This document shows, one piece after another, positions 24,243 through 36,966 of a DNA stretch of 64,000 nucleotides. Each line of letters opens with the position of its first letter. The first letter of the stretch is position 1. The translations under genes and the position numbers were made by a program. Under the pieces are notes generated by a model, which was not told the DNA's origin, ran no database searches, and was given only the letters and a program-made list of their open reading frames with translations. This stretch comes from Incurvaria masculella (taxonomy: Eukaryota > Arthropoda > Insecta > Lepidoptera > Incurvariidae): NCBI GenBank assembly GCA_946894095.1, contig OX335642.1:22145021-22209020 (forward strand), read 5' to 3'.

Positions 24243-25739
24243 TCATGCCGCATGCAACAGTTCATCTATCAGTTAATTTTGCAAGGACAATGCCTGCCGG
24301 CCGCGGACATGTTGCTAATTGAAGCAGGCCAACTGATTACCAAAAAGCAAGTGAGACTTAGCTGAAGACTATAAGCGTTACGAGTGCGGTATTACACAAT
24401 AGACTGAATTCAACAGAATTATTGTTCAAGGTCACGAGTGTATACAAACATGGTTATTGTTGAAGGAACGGAGGTAAGAAGTTGTTCTTCGGTCCAAGTA
24501 TCCAGCATAGTCCCTGCTTTATTCGTTTAGTAGGTCGAGGACACGACGTGATTATTTCGCGAGCAACTTTCATTTGGCTTCTGTTGGGACCTGGGAGAGT
24601 GCACAGTGGTTCAGGTATGATGTAGATACTTCAATTTACTACAGCAATGCCTTATTATATTCATTGGTTAGATATGATTGCCTCGACGTTGCTAATTGAT
24701 CAACGCGTCCCGAGTATCTTCATATGGCATTCGAAATCTGATAGGCGTCGTCGGGCACGTCATATATGAGGTCCTGGCGTACGCCATATGCCGCGCTTAA
24801 TACAAAAAAGCATGGCCCCATACACACTATTTGGTACTATATTTACTCTTTATGTGATAAAAGAATAATTAGGTAATTTTATCTAGAGTTTCCTTTAGTG
24901 TGCAATTTATTGTATCTAGTATTGTGGTTACAGTTATCATAGATCTCTCTTCTTTCTTCTTCTGATGAAAATAAGGATGGATACATTTTAATTTTAAAAT
25001 TATCACAAACAATCTCGCACTTCTTGTATAGTTTTAGATTTACAAAAGTATCAAATTTCAACCACTTCTGTTCTACACAAATTCCTAACCGGTTCCCAAA
25101 TGAGTACCTAACTAGATATTTTTGTAATTAACAAAACTATCAGCGACTGCATTTTGTGAGTACACTTATCTCTACAGCTGATGGAGGCCTTTGTTCGAAC
25201 CTGAAAAAGGCTTTGTGGGGGTGGGCGCCAGGTGTGGGATAGAGCGGAGACCTCTGATGATTGGACTCTCTGGGTCGCATGAAGACAGTTCCGAAACAAC
25301 CTCAATATGCCCATTCACGTCTTGCGCTGCCATTAATAAATGGCAGGTAAGGCGGTAGGTAACCTTCAAGTTTATATAAATTTGATCATTCAGAGAGGAT
25401 TATACGGCAGTAAGTGAAGTGCGTTTGGCGCTAAAGTAAAAAGATATTGTATTAACTGATAATTTTTTTAGACCACTTTAACATAATTGACTTAGAAATG
25501 TGATATGTATGTATGTTTGTGAAACAATGATACACAAATAAAGGTGAAAATAACAATTTAAGGGCATATTTTTTCTTTTTGGTCGTGATACGTATTAGTA
25601 GTACCAGTTCAGCGATTCTGGCCTATTTCTCCAAAATCAACCTTTGTAATGCCTAAGTTGTAAATACATACATAAATATCATTTTGTTTTAATAAGCGAC
25701 GTACCTTCTTAATACGAAAAATTGTAGTTAATCATTTAT

Positions 25740-26050
25740 TTAGTGATAGCGCCACCGACCTGCGACTAGTTCGATCTGATAGTCCTCGCACGTCTTTCTT
25801 GCAGCCTCGGCAGCAGCAGCCTTCAGAGGCGACCACAGGCAGAAAAAATCCTCGAGCTATGTACTGTGACCTTGAGAGATTTGGCGGAATAGAATATCGC
25901 GAAGCGCGTTTCGACTTGCCGTGTGCGTCGTTCGTTGACATTCAACTGTCGGTTTTTGGCGCGGATTTTTGGTAGGAAGAGTGTGGGGCGGGGGATAGGT
26001 ATAGGTTGGTTTGTTTTGGAGCATGTAGTTATTAAGAGCGGCGTAACCAC
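25740..26050. other. C+G-richer exon-like stretch, unassigned
   Basis: A good acceptor-like sequence (CACGTCTTTCTTGCAG, ending 25804) is followed on the plus strand by a frame open for more than 50 codons that begins PRQQQPSEATTGRKNPRAMY and ends in TAG at about 25975. I recognise no domain, and the phase cannot be matched to the ADAMTS-like exons. It may be a mobile-element remnant or an unrelated exon. Confidence 0.2.
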
Positions 26051-26204
26051 TTAGTCCACTTTAGTTTTTCACCGTATTTTTCATTTACTCTAAAACAAAC
26101 CATTGTTTTTATATTCCGAGGAAAAAAAAATCGTCACATTTTCTGATTGATTTCTGAACTTAAAGAAAATATTAGATACAAATAAAAGAGTAATAATCGA
26201 CGTT

Positions 26205-26260
26205 GAATGAGTACATTCCTTTCCTGTTCCGCGTTTAGTGATGGTAGAAAAGGGAATATA
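26205..26260 (-). repeat. LINE C-terminal fragment, very short
   Basis: The minus strand carries TTCCCTTTTCTACCATCACT followed by AAACGCGGAACAGGAAAG, the nucleotide version of the PFYHHxxRNRQ segment seen at 57940-57960. Only this short block survives. Confidence 0.35.
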
Positions 26261-26574
26261 AAGGGGAAATAAAGCTTGTCAAAACAGAAGGAAAGACAGA
26301 CACACAGACAGTTGCTAGACGTTGGATTCTATTAAAATTCAGTGAAGAATGTCCTTTACCAAATGATTGCCTGCTTCACTTCGCCGGTCTGGTGCTGGCG
26401 GTGTGAGATGCGACACCCGGCTACTTGATGGCGCTACCCCCGAATTAACATCCTTGTTAAACCACAATTGCTACGGTGGCGTCCGGAGTAAAAAGTGGCT
26501 ACGTTTAAAAATTATTTATTTAGAAATTTAATATTCAGAGAAATCAATTAAATAAAGGGACAGTAATAAAATCG

Positions 26575-26845
26575 GATAAGTGCGAGTCGGAGTAGCACAC
26601 GAAGGGTTACATACTTTTGGACGTTCTGGGTTTTGGACCTTATGCTTTTTGGACTTTATGAAGGCGATCCTTTAAATAAATAGTAAAAATAAATAGACAT
26701 TCTGTGAAAATTCCAGCTGCCTATCTATTACTGTTCATGAGATACACTCCTGTGACAGACGAACGGTTGAACGGACGGAAGGTCGGACAGCAGAGGGTTA
26801 GTAATAGGATTCCGTTGGCACCCTTTGGGTACGGAAACTTAATAA
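26575..26845 (+). repeat. Dispersed insect repeat with GTGCGAGTC palindrome
   Basis: It runs GATAAGTGCGAGTCGGAGTA, GCACACGAAGGGTTAC, then CATGAGATACACTCCTGTGA, CAGACGAACGG, GGACAGCAGAGG and finally CACCCTTTGGGTACGGAAAC. It is the reverse-complement counterpart of 6788-7070. Confidence 0.6.
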
Positions 26846-26849
26846 AAAC

Positions 26850-28380
26850 CATTACGGGTTTCCACGCATGAAACTAGAATAAGTCCGATAGTCGAATATT
26901 GTTTGGTTTGTGTTATGCACGGTGATTCTGCAAAAGTGTGCCGAGTTCGAAGAAATAGTTTTGAATCCCAAAATATACAACTTTCATTTTACAACTTTGC
27001 TAAAAGTGGAAAACAGTTAGTCTCTGTAAAAATATTTAATGTTTACCTAACATTATTATGGATACAATTTGTTTCAATTTGGTCGTGATTTGTATCAGTA
27101 GTACCAGTTCTGCGATTCTGATCAATCTTTACAAAATCATCCATATTCATGCCAAAGGTGTAAATCTGAACATTGCAAATGAATACTCAAATCAGCAAAG
27201 CATTGCAACGAAACCATCCCAACATTTTGTGTCAAGTTAATATCTTAAATTCGTAGGGTCAAAAGTGTGTCAGCCTAAATCCTTTCCTTTCTGCTGACCA
27301 AATGTTTAACATTAAAAAAATACTTAGATAAACAATGGCAGTGGCCAAGTAACCAAAAAATCTTGCAGAAACGAGAGGACATCCTTTCCTCCATTCTTAA
27401 AAATTAAATCGTATTAACAATATTTAGACAAAGCACACTTCGCTCTTTGCCTTATCACCCTCATCCGTGAGGGTAGCTACGTACTGAACGAGCCACAGGA
27501 AACTTACGTACGACCTTATTCTGCATTGCGGTTGCGGTCTGAGAGAATGTCGCTGGAACCACCATCTGCGGTACATGCTTAGGTGCTCTTGTTGGATTAG
27601 TTAGATATTATCTAGACGTATAGTTCGGGTGACCCTCACTTCTAGCCTTACTGTACTTACTTTATTCTCTAATGATGGTGACGAATAGTAGAGTCATTTT
27701 CTTCTAGGAGTAAGTGAGAATCTGTAAATGCCAACTACCATCCGTGCCCGTGTGGTATCGACAGATCTTTGGATTATATTGGCCAACGAAAATTGCGATT
27801 ATACATTTGATTATTAATTTTCATTGAATTTGATTACTACATTCGGATTAGTCATATTTTATCATTTGGCAGTTTAAAAACACAGCAAAAAAGAACGGGC
27901 AAGAAATTTCCCTAGATTTTTTTCAACGTTCACTTTGCTCTATCCTAGTAGGTGTTTGAGTCACGTGTGCGCCATGGATGATAACCACCACCATTGAATA
28001 AAGTAGTATGTGAGTGATGACTGAAACTTATCCGTATAATGGCAGCGTAGGCAGATTTTCGTGATACATAATAGCGCCGGCCATGCAATTCGCTTACGAA
28101 TTCCTCGAATTCCAATGACACATAAGAACTGCACATAACGCCCTTTATTTCGACAATGAGTGCTACGAACATTCGATAATGCGCGTTTTGAATTACCACA
28201 GTTATTTTTTAGGTCAGTTAAGACTGTCGTAAAGGTAGCGGATTTGAAAATTTGAAAAAAAATATTTCTTCGTTCTTTAGCCGGGCACAAAGCTGCGAAT
28301 TAAACTAGTGAAATCGTTTTCCAGATCCTGACGGCTCCCTATCCCTAAAAATTTTAAGATTTTAATGAATTATTTTAATC
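26850..28380. other. Intron, no gene seen
   Basis: Only unconserved short frames occur here. The G+C-richer minus-strand frames at 27945-28290 overlap in different phases and show no domain. Confidence 0.45.
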
Positions 28381-28383
28381 ACT

Positions 28384-28535
28384 TAAGAATGCTTAATTCC
28401 TTCAGCCAGTCAGCCAGCCAGTGCGTCCAGTGCTGGACACACGCATCTCCAATTTTTCTCCAGTCCTCCCGGCCCTCAGCTGTACGGAACCACTGCTTTC
28501 CGCCAACGCACTTGATGTCGTCGTTCCACCTGGGG
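28384..28535 (-). pseudogene. RTE-type LINE reverse transcriptase C-terminus
   Basis: Minus-strand translation gives RWNDDIKCVGGKQWFRTAEG, then REDWRKIGDACVQHWTHWL. The pattern R-W-x-D-D-I ... G-x-x-W-x-R-x-A ... R-x-x-W-R is the C-terminal end that follows the reverse transcriptase in RTE-type LINEs. Nothing of the polymerase core is present. A sister fragment lies at 35588-35745. Confidence 0.65.
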
Positions 28536-28539
28536 GCTG

Positions 28540-30265
28540 GAATTCCTATTAATATGTTTTATTTTTTATGTAAATATCTGTATTTTCAAGTAAAAAAAAT
28601 TGCATCTAATTTGACGGTAAAAAAAGACCAATTATTCCAATTATTATTAGCAAATATTTTCCAATCTAAAAAGATTAATTATTAAAAAATAAAAACCTAA
28701 AGACGTAGGTGTCGACAACATATTTTAAAATAAAACATCCAAAAACCTATCATAAAATAACGAGCACGTAAACAGATTTCGCCCGTAGTATGGGGAATTG
28801 ATAGAGTAACTACCATCTTAAGCAAATGTTTTCTTTTCTTTTAGTTTTTAGTTATGTATCCAGCTGGCAGTTAGACGAAAGTTTTCAAGGACTACGCTAA
28901 GGGTACTCTAGTTCCTCCCAACGGTCCGGGTACCGTCGCGGGTACCAGCGCCGACGGTTAGTTCTTGTGGCTTTTTTGCCGCGAAACTTTCGCTGGAGCA
29001 CTAAAACCACCGAACAGGCGCGAACCACCGCGAGCTTCGAAGCAACGCTACGAATAGCAAGCGATCGAGCGCTATATTTCATTTGGGCGAAATATAGCAC
29101 GAGCAGCGGGCCTATTCCTGGAATTCCTTAATCAGGAATCAGGAATCCTGAGCATAGATAACAGCTTTTATAGCGGTTTTCAAAGCGATTTTCTGAACGA
29201 AAAGATACCGGAGCATTGGATTGTTTCGTCGAAAAAATTGCTTTTAAAACAGCTATAAAAGCAGATTTCTAGACTGAGGATTACTGATTCATAATTACGG
29301 AATTTCAGTAATAGACCTTCTGCTGGCATTTCTTAAATATAATCCATTAGTATCCGGCTCCGCTCGGGAAAATGTACCTATAAAATATTTTGTCCGGGAT
29401 ATACGTAGCCAATGCCACTCTCCGGCCAATAAATCTATTGTATGTTAAAAATCTATCCGTTGCTCCGGTGCTGAATAAGAGAAGGACAAACCATCGAACA
29501 CACTTCCGAATTTATATAATTTTTATAAAAAAAAAAGATATCAACTGGAAGCAAATAATCTAAATATTTATAGAATTTAAACTGTATTGTTGATGAAAAA
29601 CCTATAAACATGTGTGGCTGAGCTCAGAAGAGCCAAATCCACCTCACCTTGCGAAAGCACACTCGCACGTGTACGTTAATGTTAAATGAATAAAATAATT
29701 AAATGATGAATCAAATAAATAAATGAAAAATAGGTTTAAAACTGCGGAAAGGCACCCACCGGCAGACAGTACAATTGTACTGTTTTGTTTATTCATCATC
29801 CATAGACGTACTGCACTCGGATTTGTTATATTTTAACATTTTCCACTTCAGCAAAATACAGTGAATATGAACTAGCAAGAAACTTTGCTGGAGTTGTCAA
29901 TGTCCACTTAGTCTAAATTTATAAAAGCGTTTGTCTTTTTTTTTTAAGAAAAACACATCTAAAATACTAAATTCGCTTTATTAATAATATCTCTATTTCA
30001 TAGCTTTTTAATTCTGTAAATAATTTTGCAAAGAAACTGCTTCTTTTATTGACGTTTATTTGTAAAATTTCTGCTATTTCATCATATGTACTTTAACTCT
30101 TCTTTGTCTACATAATTCAGTATTACTATGTTAATGGTAATTTTGCTGGTTTTAAGCTATATTTAAATATTTGTTATCAGTTAGTTTTAAGACTGTTTGT
30201 TTTCCTCCATAAAATAAAATAAAATAAAGAAACTCATTCATATGGCGGCAGCGTAGCCACTTTAT
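28540..30265. other. Intron, no gene seen
   Basis: There is a 10-bp hairpin at 29071-29098 (GCTATATTTC / GAAATATAGC) inside a C+G-richer block at 28900-29100. A short TCCGGCTCCGCTCGGG motif at about 29350 recurs at 32335. No exon is supported. Confidence 0.4.
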
Positions 30266-30267
30266 TG

Positions 30268-30330
30268 AGTGTATGTATGTATGTACATATGTATTTAGTA
30301 AAAATACATATGTACATACATACATACACT
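30268..30330. repeat. Perfect 29-bp inverted repeat
   Basis: Arm 30268-30296 (AGTGTATGTATGTATGTACA...) is the exact reverse complement of arm 30302-30330, with a 5-nt loop. Much of each arm is a (GTAT)n/(ATAC)n microsatellite joined to ACATATGTATTT. It could form a stable hairpin. The origin may be an inverted duplication of a microsatellite. Confidence 0.75.
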
Positions 30331-30334
30331 AATT

Positions 30335-32820
30335 TGAAATACTCCCATACCTAAACTAATTAATTAAATTTACTTTGTAACTCTCCTTTATGTTACACCT
30401 GTAAAGCTAGTTTAGGGGAGAGAGATCGCATAATTTGTGTATACATATATGTTGCATCTCATAAACATTTCAAACATGATTATTTCATACACTGGACGGT
30501 AGCGCCGCCATTCAGATGATAAAAAAAATACGGGAGACATACAACAGCGAAATAAAATTTATTTTCATAGAACATGCGAGAGTCTTGTAATATTATTCAT
30601 GAGACATTAGAATATTTCGTTTCTAAAATCGTCCGCGCACATTACCTTACTACTTCCCAAACGAACTTCTCGAAGTCAAAGATTCGCAACTTTTCTTTGG
30701 GAGACTCCAACTGCACACTTAAAAATGTCCCCCTCATGAATAAAATAAAAAAGAGGGTCCGGAAATTCTTAATGCCCAATATCGAGGTACGAAACTTCCA
30801 AAAATTAGTATTCCTGCGAAGGAAGACGTTGCGAGCGTAAAAGTTTCCAAATTGGTCGCTAGATAGCAGTGGCGGCGGGGCTGTTTAGTTAAATTCTCTT
30901 GCAATGCAGATTTAGGTCCTAAGCGTTTCATAAGATATACGTTTTCGGAATTCTAGACTGCTCTTCATGTACTTTTATTTTGCTTGGAAAACTGTTTTTC
31001 AGGGTAATTTGTTGTACTGCCTACGTGTAATGCTTATTAAAAGTTGTTTTAAAGGTGAAATGTACTTAAATCAGTAAAATTATTCTCTGATAAATGAAAA
31101 TATGTATGTATTTTATATCACTAATTCATCATAAGTCTATTCCTTATTTGCAATTATACATTGGTGTCAAGTAAAATTTGCTTAATTTTTTCATTTGTTT
31201 TTACTTTATAAAATAATTACTTTCTGTCTATAAAATTATATGCTTTTTCCTTACACCTTGGGTCCAGCCTTAGAATCACTTATCAAACTATGGTCCTGCT
31301 CACCAAAAAAAAATTTGGAGTCAGAGTTGCGGCATTAGTGAATTATATTTGAGGACGTAAAGTGCATGCATGTATTGTATGGCAATGGTTCATGCAATAC
31401 AAACAGTATTGGAAACAGTATGGAATTCAATATTTATTTTTAATTGTAACAATGCATTTTTGATTTTTTTTAATAAATAATTCAAACGTCAAAATTAATT
31501 ATCCTAGTAATCCATAGTAATATTATAAATGCGAAAGTAACTCTGTCTGTCTGTCACGTTTTCAAGCCTAAACTACTGAACTAATTTTGATGAACTTTGC
31601 TATAGAAAGAGTCTAGACTTTCGGAAAGGACATTCGGAAAGCACAAGGCTACTCAAAGGCTGCAAAATTTAACTCAAAGGGCGTTAAAAATGGAGATTAA
31701 AATGTGTATGAGGAACTCACTTAATATAAAATATTAGGCTTAGCCTAATATATCAGTAATGAAGTCGGAGTAAAGCAAGCATGATAAAACTTAAGCTATT
31801 TTGTAATGCATATATAACTCATCCACAGAACAGTGGTTTCCGTAGGTGGGCAATTAAAGGGATATTTTTTAATAGATAATCAGTACAAACATATGTTACG
31901 ACTCCCGGCGAAGTTTTTGTCTTTTTTTTTATCCGCAGTTATCGATACGACCTTGAAAATTGGCAAAATCAAGATTAAGTGGACACCTGATGGAGGAATT
32001 TAACGAATGAATACATTCATGCCAGTAAAGACTGCACAATGTTGAATCAGTTTAGACTGCGATAGTTTCAACACGAATATGAGCAAGTTTTTCCTTCAGG
32101 AAACGATTAAGCGCGTCGCCAAGTCTCCAGAACTTGGACAAAGGCGCTACTTCGCGTGGCAGAACCGCAGCGGTGTGGCTTAGTTCACGACTAGAGGCTT
32201 CAATAGCACGTTAGTCTTTGCGCTTTTGTACCTTTTAAGTTTAGGAGACATACTAAACATTTCTGAATTATTATCAACAAAACCAGATGTTATGGTTGTA
32301 CATTTATCGCTTTTATAAGTATACTAGCTGCGGTACCCGGCTCCGCTCGGGTCCAAGTCGTTTTGGACTGATGTTGAGCTGAATTATTTCCTAGATATAA
32401 AGTAGCCCAAAGGGCTGGTCGAAAAGGCTGGTCTGGATGTAATTTATCTGCAACTTTTAAATCATAACGGGTGGAGCCGGTATGGCTTAATTAAATAAGA
32501 AATATTCTAACATTCCCATTTATAATACATAGGGCGCACTATAAGTTTTCGGAACTGGCCACTTCGCTAAACAATATCGAAAAAGTAATTAAGTAATTTG
32601 GAATTATAACTCATAGGGTCGAGTGCACGAAAGGGCAAACACTCAAAATCATCGTCAACTTAAACACGTCACTTTATATGGACAATATGGAAGGAACTCT
32701 ATGCGGTTCACTAAAAGTGACGTGTTTGAACATTGTTTAACTCATCCCTCTCTTTTGAACAATTAAATTCAAAAGTGGTTCTGTTTAGTAATGGAAATCT
32801 AATCAATCTTAACTGTGCCG
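30335..32820. other. Intron, no gene; RTE/Helitron-type debris
   Basis: The stretch at 31520-31640 has the motif AACTCTGTCTGTCTGTCACG followed by AAACTACTGAACTAATTTTGAT. I know this from very common insect dispersed repeats but cannot name it with certainty. At 32322-32362 CTAGCTGCGGTACCCGGCTC-type text is the end of a similar repeat. From 32650 a diverged partial unit of the 744-bp repeat begins. Confidence 0.4.
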
Positions 32821-33101
32821 ACAGATGGCATCACAATCAACGTCAGCGTATGATTAAACATGTCACTTTGTATGGACAGTATTGAAGGAACTCTATGCGG
32901 TTCGCTAAAAGTGACGTGTTTGAACATTGATTAACTCAGCCGTACTTTGTATCAAATAACCGACTCGGGAACAAAATTTCTCGCACTGACTACCATGACT
33001 TAAAATTTTTCCTTACGAAAAAGGTTTTGCCATTTTACGTAAAAAAAACATAAAAATTATATGCAAGATAAAAAAAAACAGAAAAACAAATTGAGTTCTC
33101 T

Positions 33102-33176
33102 GGATTCGAACCTGAACCCTCCCTCGAACAAAACATATTTGAACCAGTCGGTTAGACGCGCTATGCCAACTGGCTT
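33102..33176 (-). repeat. tRNA-like Pol III promoter module, unit 1
   Basis: On the minus strand the box A-like TGGCATAGCGCG (complement of 33157-33168) precedes box B GGTTCGAATCC (complement of 33102-33112), a perfect match to the tRNA box B consensus. The spacing is slightly longer than in a normal tRNA, and cloverleaf pairing is poor, so it is a tRNA-derived SINE head rather than a tRNA gene. Confidence 0.6.
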
Positions 33177-33812
33177 CTTGCTTTTGTCGCGAAAATTGTT
33201 AATCCTTTCTATTATAGAGATATTTGGAAGGCGGGCAAAGTGACGCCGCACGTAGCGCCGCCATGCGCCACAAAATTGGTATTAATTTTGCTTGAGAGTA
33301 ATTTCATTGATATTGCTCAGCCCTTAGGATATTGAGACAAAAGATAGTTCCCTATGCCTAATTTATTGCTGTTCTGGCCTGTAGAAAGCAAAGAATATAT
33401 AATTATAAAGTTATATAATGCCAGAGTAAATAGTTGCGGCGAAAACATTTGCATAATTTCGGCCATCTGTGATCTAACGGTGACTAAATAAACGCCTCTA
33501 TCCGGGTAGAGATGGCGCTGTAAGCCCAGCATCTTCGCCCAAAGTTTCGAAAGGAATTGCATATAAAAATCAACGTCAGCATATGATTAAACACGTAACT
33601 CTGTATGGACAGTAATGAAGGAACTCCATGCGGTTCGCTAAAAGTGGCGTGTTTGAACATTGATTAACTCAGCCGTACTCGGGAACAAAATTTCTCGCAC
33701 TCATAATTGTTCAAAACACTATTACGTAAAAAAAAACCAGAAAAAAAATTTAGATGTTCCTAATTATATGCGAGATAAAAAAAAAAGAACAGAAAAACAA
33801 ATTGAGTTTCCA

Positions 33813-33885
33813 GGATTCGAACCTGAACCCTCCCTCGAACAAAACATATTTGAAACAGTCGGTTATACGCGCTAGGCCAACTGGC
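33813..33885 (-). repeat. tRNA-like Pol III promoter module, unit 2
   Basis: Box A is TGGCCTAGCGCG (complement of 33868-33879) and box B is GGTTCGAATCC (complement of 33813-33823). The same module is repeated at about 34557-34630 and 35300-35375 in the next two units. Box A here matches the consensus better than in unit 1. Confidence 0.6.
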
Positions 33886-35587
33886 TTCTTACTATTGTCG
33901 CGAAAATTGTTAATCCTTTCTAGAGCGGGCAAAATGAATTTCATTGATATTGCTCAGCCCTTTGGATGTTTAGCGTGATGGTATGTACGCTAAAGCGTTC
34001 CCAGCGATGTCCTCTTTAAATTGGTTTAAACCGCATCTTGATCTGTTTTGGGGTTACTGAGATTATCTCTCGCATGTGGACAGACGTTCCCTTTTATAAA
34101 AGTAATTTATTGCTGTTCTGGCCTGTAGAAAGCAAAGAATATATAATTATAAAGTTATATAATGCCAGAGTAAATAGTTGCGGCGAAAACATTTGCAGAA
34201 TTTCGGCCATCTGTGATCTAACGGTGACTAAATAAACGCCTCTATCCGGGTAGAGATGGCGCTGTAAGCCCAGCATCTTCGCCCAAAGTTTCGAAAGGAA
34301 TTGCATATAAAAATCAACGTCAGCATATGATTAAACACGTCACTCTGTATGGACAGTAATGAAGGAACTCCATGCGGTTCGCTAAAAGTGGCGTGTTTGA
34401 ACATTGATTAACTCAGCCGTACTCGGGAACAAAATTTCTCGCACTCATAATTGTTCAAAACACTATTACGTAAAAAAAAAACCAGAAAAAAAAATTTAGA
34501 TCTTCCTAATTATATGCGAGATAAAAAAAAGAACAGAAAAACAAATTAAGTTTCCAGGATTCGAACCTGAACCCTCCCTCGAACAAAACATATTTGAAAC
34601 AGTCGGTTATACGCGCTAGGCCAACTGGCTTCTTACTATTGTCGCGAAAATTGTTAATCCTTTCTAGAGCGGGCAAAATGAATTTCATTGATATTGCTCA
34701 GCCCTTTGGATGTTTAGCGTGATGGTATGTACGCTAAAGCGTTCCCAGCGATGTCCTCTTTAAATTGGTTTAAATCGCATCTTGATCTGTTTTGTGGTTA
34801 CTGAGATTATCTCTCGCATGTGGACAGACGTTCCCTTTTATATAAGTAATTTATTGCTGTTCTGGCCTGTAGAAAGCAAAGAATATATAATTATAAAGTT
34901 ATATAATGCCAGAGTAAATAGTTGCGGCGAAAACATTTGCAGAATTTCGGCCATCTGTGATCTAACGGTGACTAAATAAACGCCTCTATCCGGGTAGAGA
35001 TGGCGCTGTAAGCCCAGCATCTTCGCCCAAAGTTTCGAAAGGAATTGCATATAAAAATCAACGTCAGCATATGATTAAACACGTCACTCTGTATGGACAG
35101 TAATGAAGGAACTCCATGCGGTTCGCTAAAAGTGGCGTGTTTGAACATTGATTAACTCAGCCGTACTCGGGAACAAAATTTCTCGCACTCATAATTGTTC
35201 AAAACACTATTACGTAAAAAAAAACCAGAAAAAAAATTTAGATCTTCCTAATTATATGCGAGATAAAAAAAAGAACAGAAAAACAAATTGAGTTTCCAGG
35301 ATTCGAACCTGAACCCTCCCTCGAACAAAACATATTTGAAACAGTCGGTTATACGCGCTAGGCCAACTGGCTTCTTACTATTGTCGCGAAAATTGTTAAT
35401 CCTTTCTAGAGCGGGCAAAATGAATTTCATTGATATTGCTCAGCCCTTTGGATGTTTAGCGTGATGGTATGTACGCTAAAGCGTTCCCAGCGATGTCCTC
35501 TTTAAATTGGTTTAAATCGCATCTTGATCTGTTTTGTGGTTACTGAGATTATCTCTCGCATGTGGACAGACGTTCCCTTTTATATAA

Positions 35588-35745
35588 GTAGAGAAGATGT
35601 CAGTCAGTCAGCTTGTTTGTGACCTATGCTGGACATACCCTCTCCAATTTTTCTCCAGTCCTCCCGGCTCTCAGAGGTACGAAACCACTGCTTTCCGCCG
35701 ACGCACTTGATGTCGTCGTAACACCTGACGGGTGTCTAGTATATA
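35588..35745 (-). pseudogene. RTE-type LINE reverse transcriptase C-terminus
   Basis: Minus-strand translation gives DDIKCVGGKQWFRTSESRED and then WRKIGEG before the frame is lost. It matches 28384-28535 closely. It begins directly where the 744-bp tandem array ends, which suggests that the array or its precursor and this LINE end share an insertion junction. Confidence 0.6.
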
Positions 35746-35759
35746 ACCTCACAATAAAT

Positions 35760-36966
35760 GCATTTTTGCATTAATTGGAACAATTTGTAAGCATCAGTTG
35801 GACCAACACCTTACACAGTACGAATTCGCTGACAAGTATTTTTTTGTCCATCTCAACTCAATTTGGAGATGATTACATCCACGTACAAACTCACTCAACC
35901 AGGCATACACAGAGTTAGGAGATGGGCCTTCATCTCCACAAGACAATTGAAGTCTCTTTCAACTATCTTATTTTATCTTAGCCACAACGGAAATCATAAA
36001 AAAATATAGGGCTAAAATTTTCTTTTGTTAAATCCGTTGAATTGCCGGCACAAAATTTTCAAAATGACGCAGCGATGAAAATACAAATGACAATCTTGCA
36101 TATTAAAAAGGAACAAACAAGTTTTTAGAGAGTTCTAGTTCCAAAAACTTTTAGAATTTTTTGATACTTACGAACTGTACTGGACTCTACTTCACCATTT
36201 CAGGAAAATATTTCGTTATAACATTTCAAAGCCTGTTTCCAGTCTACCCGTTTATGATGTCTACACTCCAAGCAAGGAACCGCGTGTGTTAGCTTACGAA
36301 CAAACTTATATTCGCAACTCATAATGCGCACATTGTGTAACTACTGCCGGCAATATTCCCTCGCCGGTTCAACGTGGTTCACTCGGTTACGTGTTAAAGG
36401 ATACAGAAACATTTAGGGACATTTTTGCTGCGAAACATCTATTGGCTCACCTTGACAGTGAAATGGACTCGCATGGCGTGACGGCAAACGGCCTGACGCC
36501 TATTTTATGCCATCATTCTGTGAACGCTTTGTACTTTTAATGTAAATCCCTGGTACAGATAGAGTAAACGTGAAATAAGTGAAAACCTACATTGTTTCAA
36601 TATATATTGGTTTCATTTCTATGATGCTGTAAACACAAAGTTTATTAATATCACATATAATTGTAATTAAAAAACTCACTTTCCATTGATGTAATGTCGC
36701 GCGTATATTTTCAATGAAAATTAAATCATTTCTACCCGGGAGAACCAAACCATTTTTTTTGCGTATGTTGCGGGCGCGAAAGGAAAGCGGAGGACGGGTC
36801 CTTACTCTATAATGCAGTACACTTGCTAGATGCATAAGAGCGTCTAGATCCATGAGCGTGGGACCCAAAACTCAAGTTTGGGTCAAACGTTGCACCGTGA
36901 CATCGCTATTATTCTCTATGATGATAGAGAACCGTCCGGTTAATAATATTACATTTATTGTTGCAG
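35760..36966. other. Intron upstream of the amplified exon, no gene seen
   Basis: No supported feature. The minus-strand frame at 36587-36868 has no motif. The sequence directly before 36967 (TTATTGTTGCAG) is the branch/acceptor region of exon C1. Confidence 0.5.

Larger units (their letters stand above)
32835..35590. repeat. 744-bp tandem repeat, about 3.7 copies
   Basis: The anchor ATCAACGTCAGC recurs at 32835, 33569, 34313 and 35057. The last three are spaced exactly 744 bp and are almost identical; the first unit (734 bp) is more diverged and differs in its middle third. The last unit stops at about 35590 after CCCTTTTATATAAGTA. Each unit holds a tRNA-like promoter module on the minus strand, an identical chance frame of about 70 codons, and a TGGCGCTGTAAGCC block. 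The array probably arose by unequal crossing over of a short mobile element. A more decayed half unit can be seen at about 32650-32760. Confidence 0.85.

Noticed and set aside
33102..33176. A tRNA gene
   Set aside because: Box B is perfect, but the arms do not pair into a cloverleaf and the module repeats with the 744-bp unit. It is a SINE head, not a tRNA.
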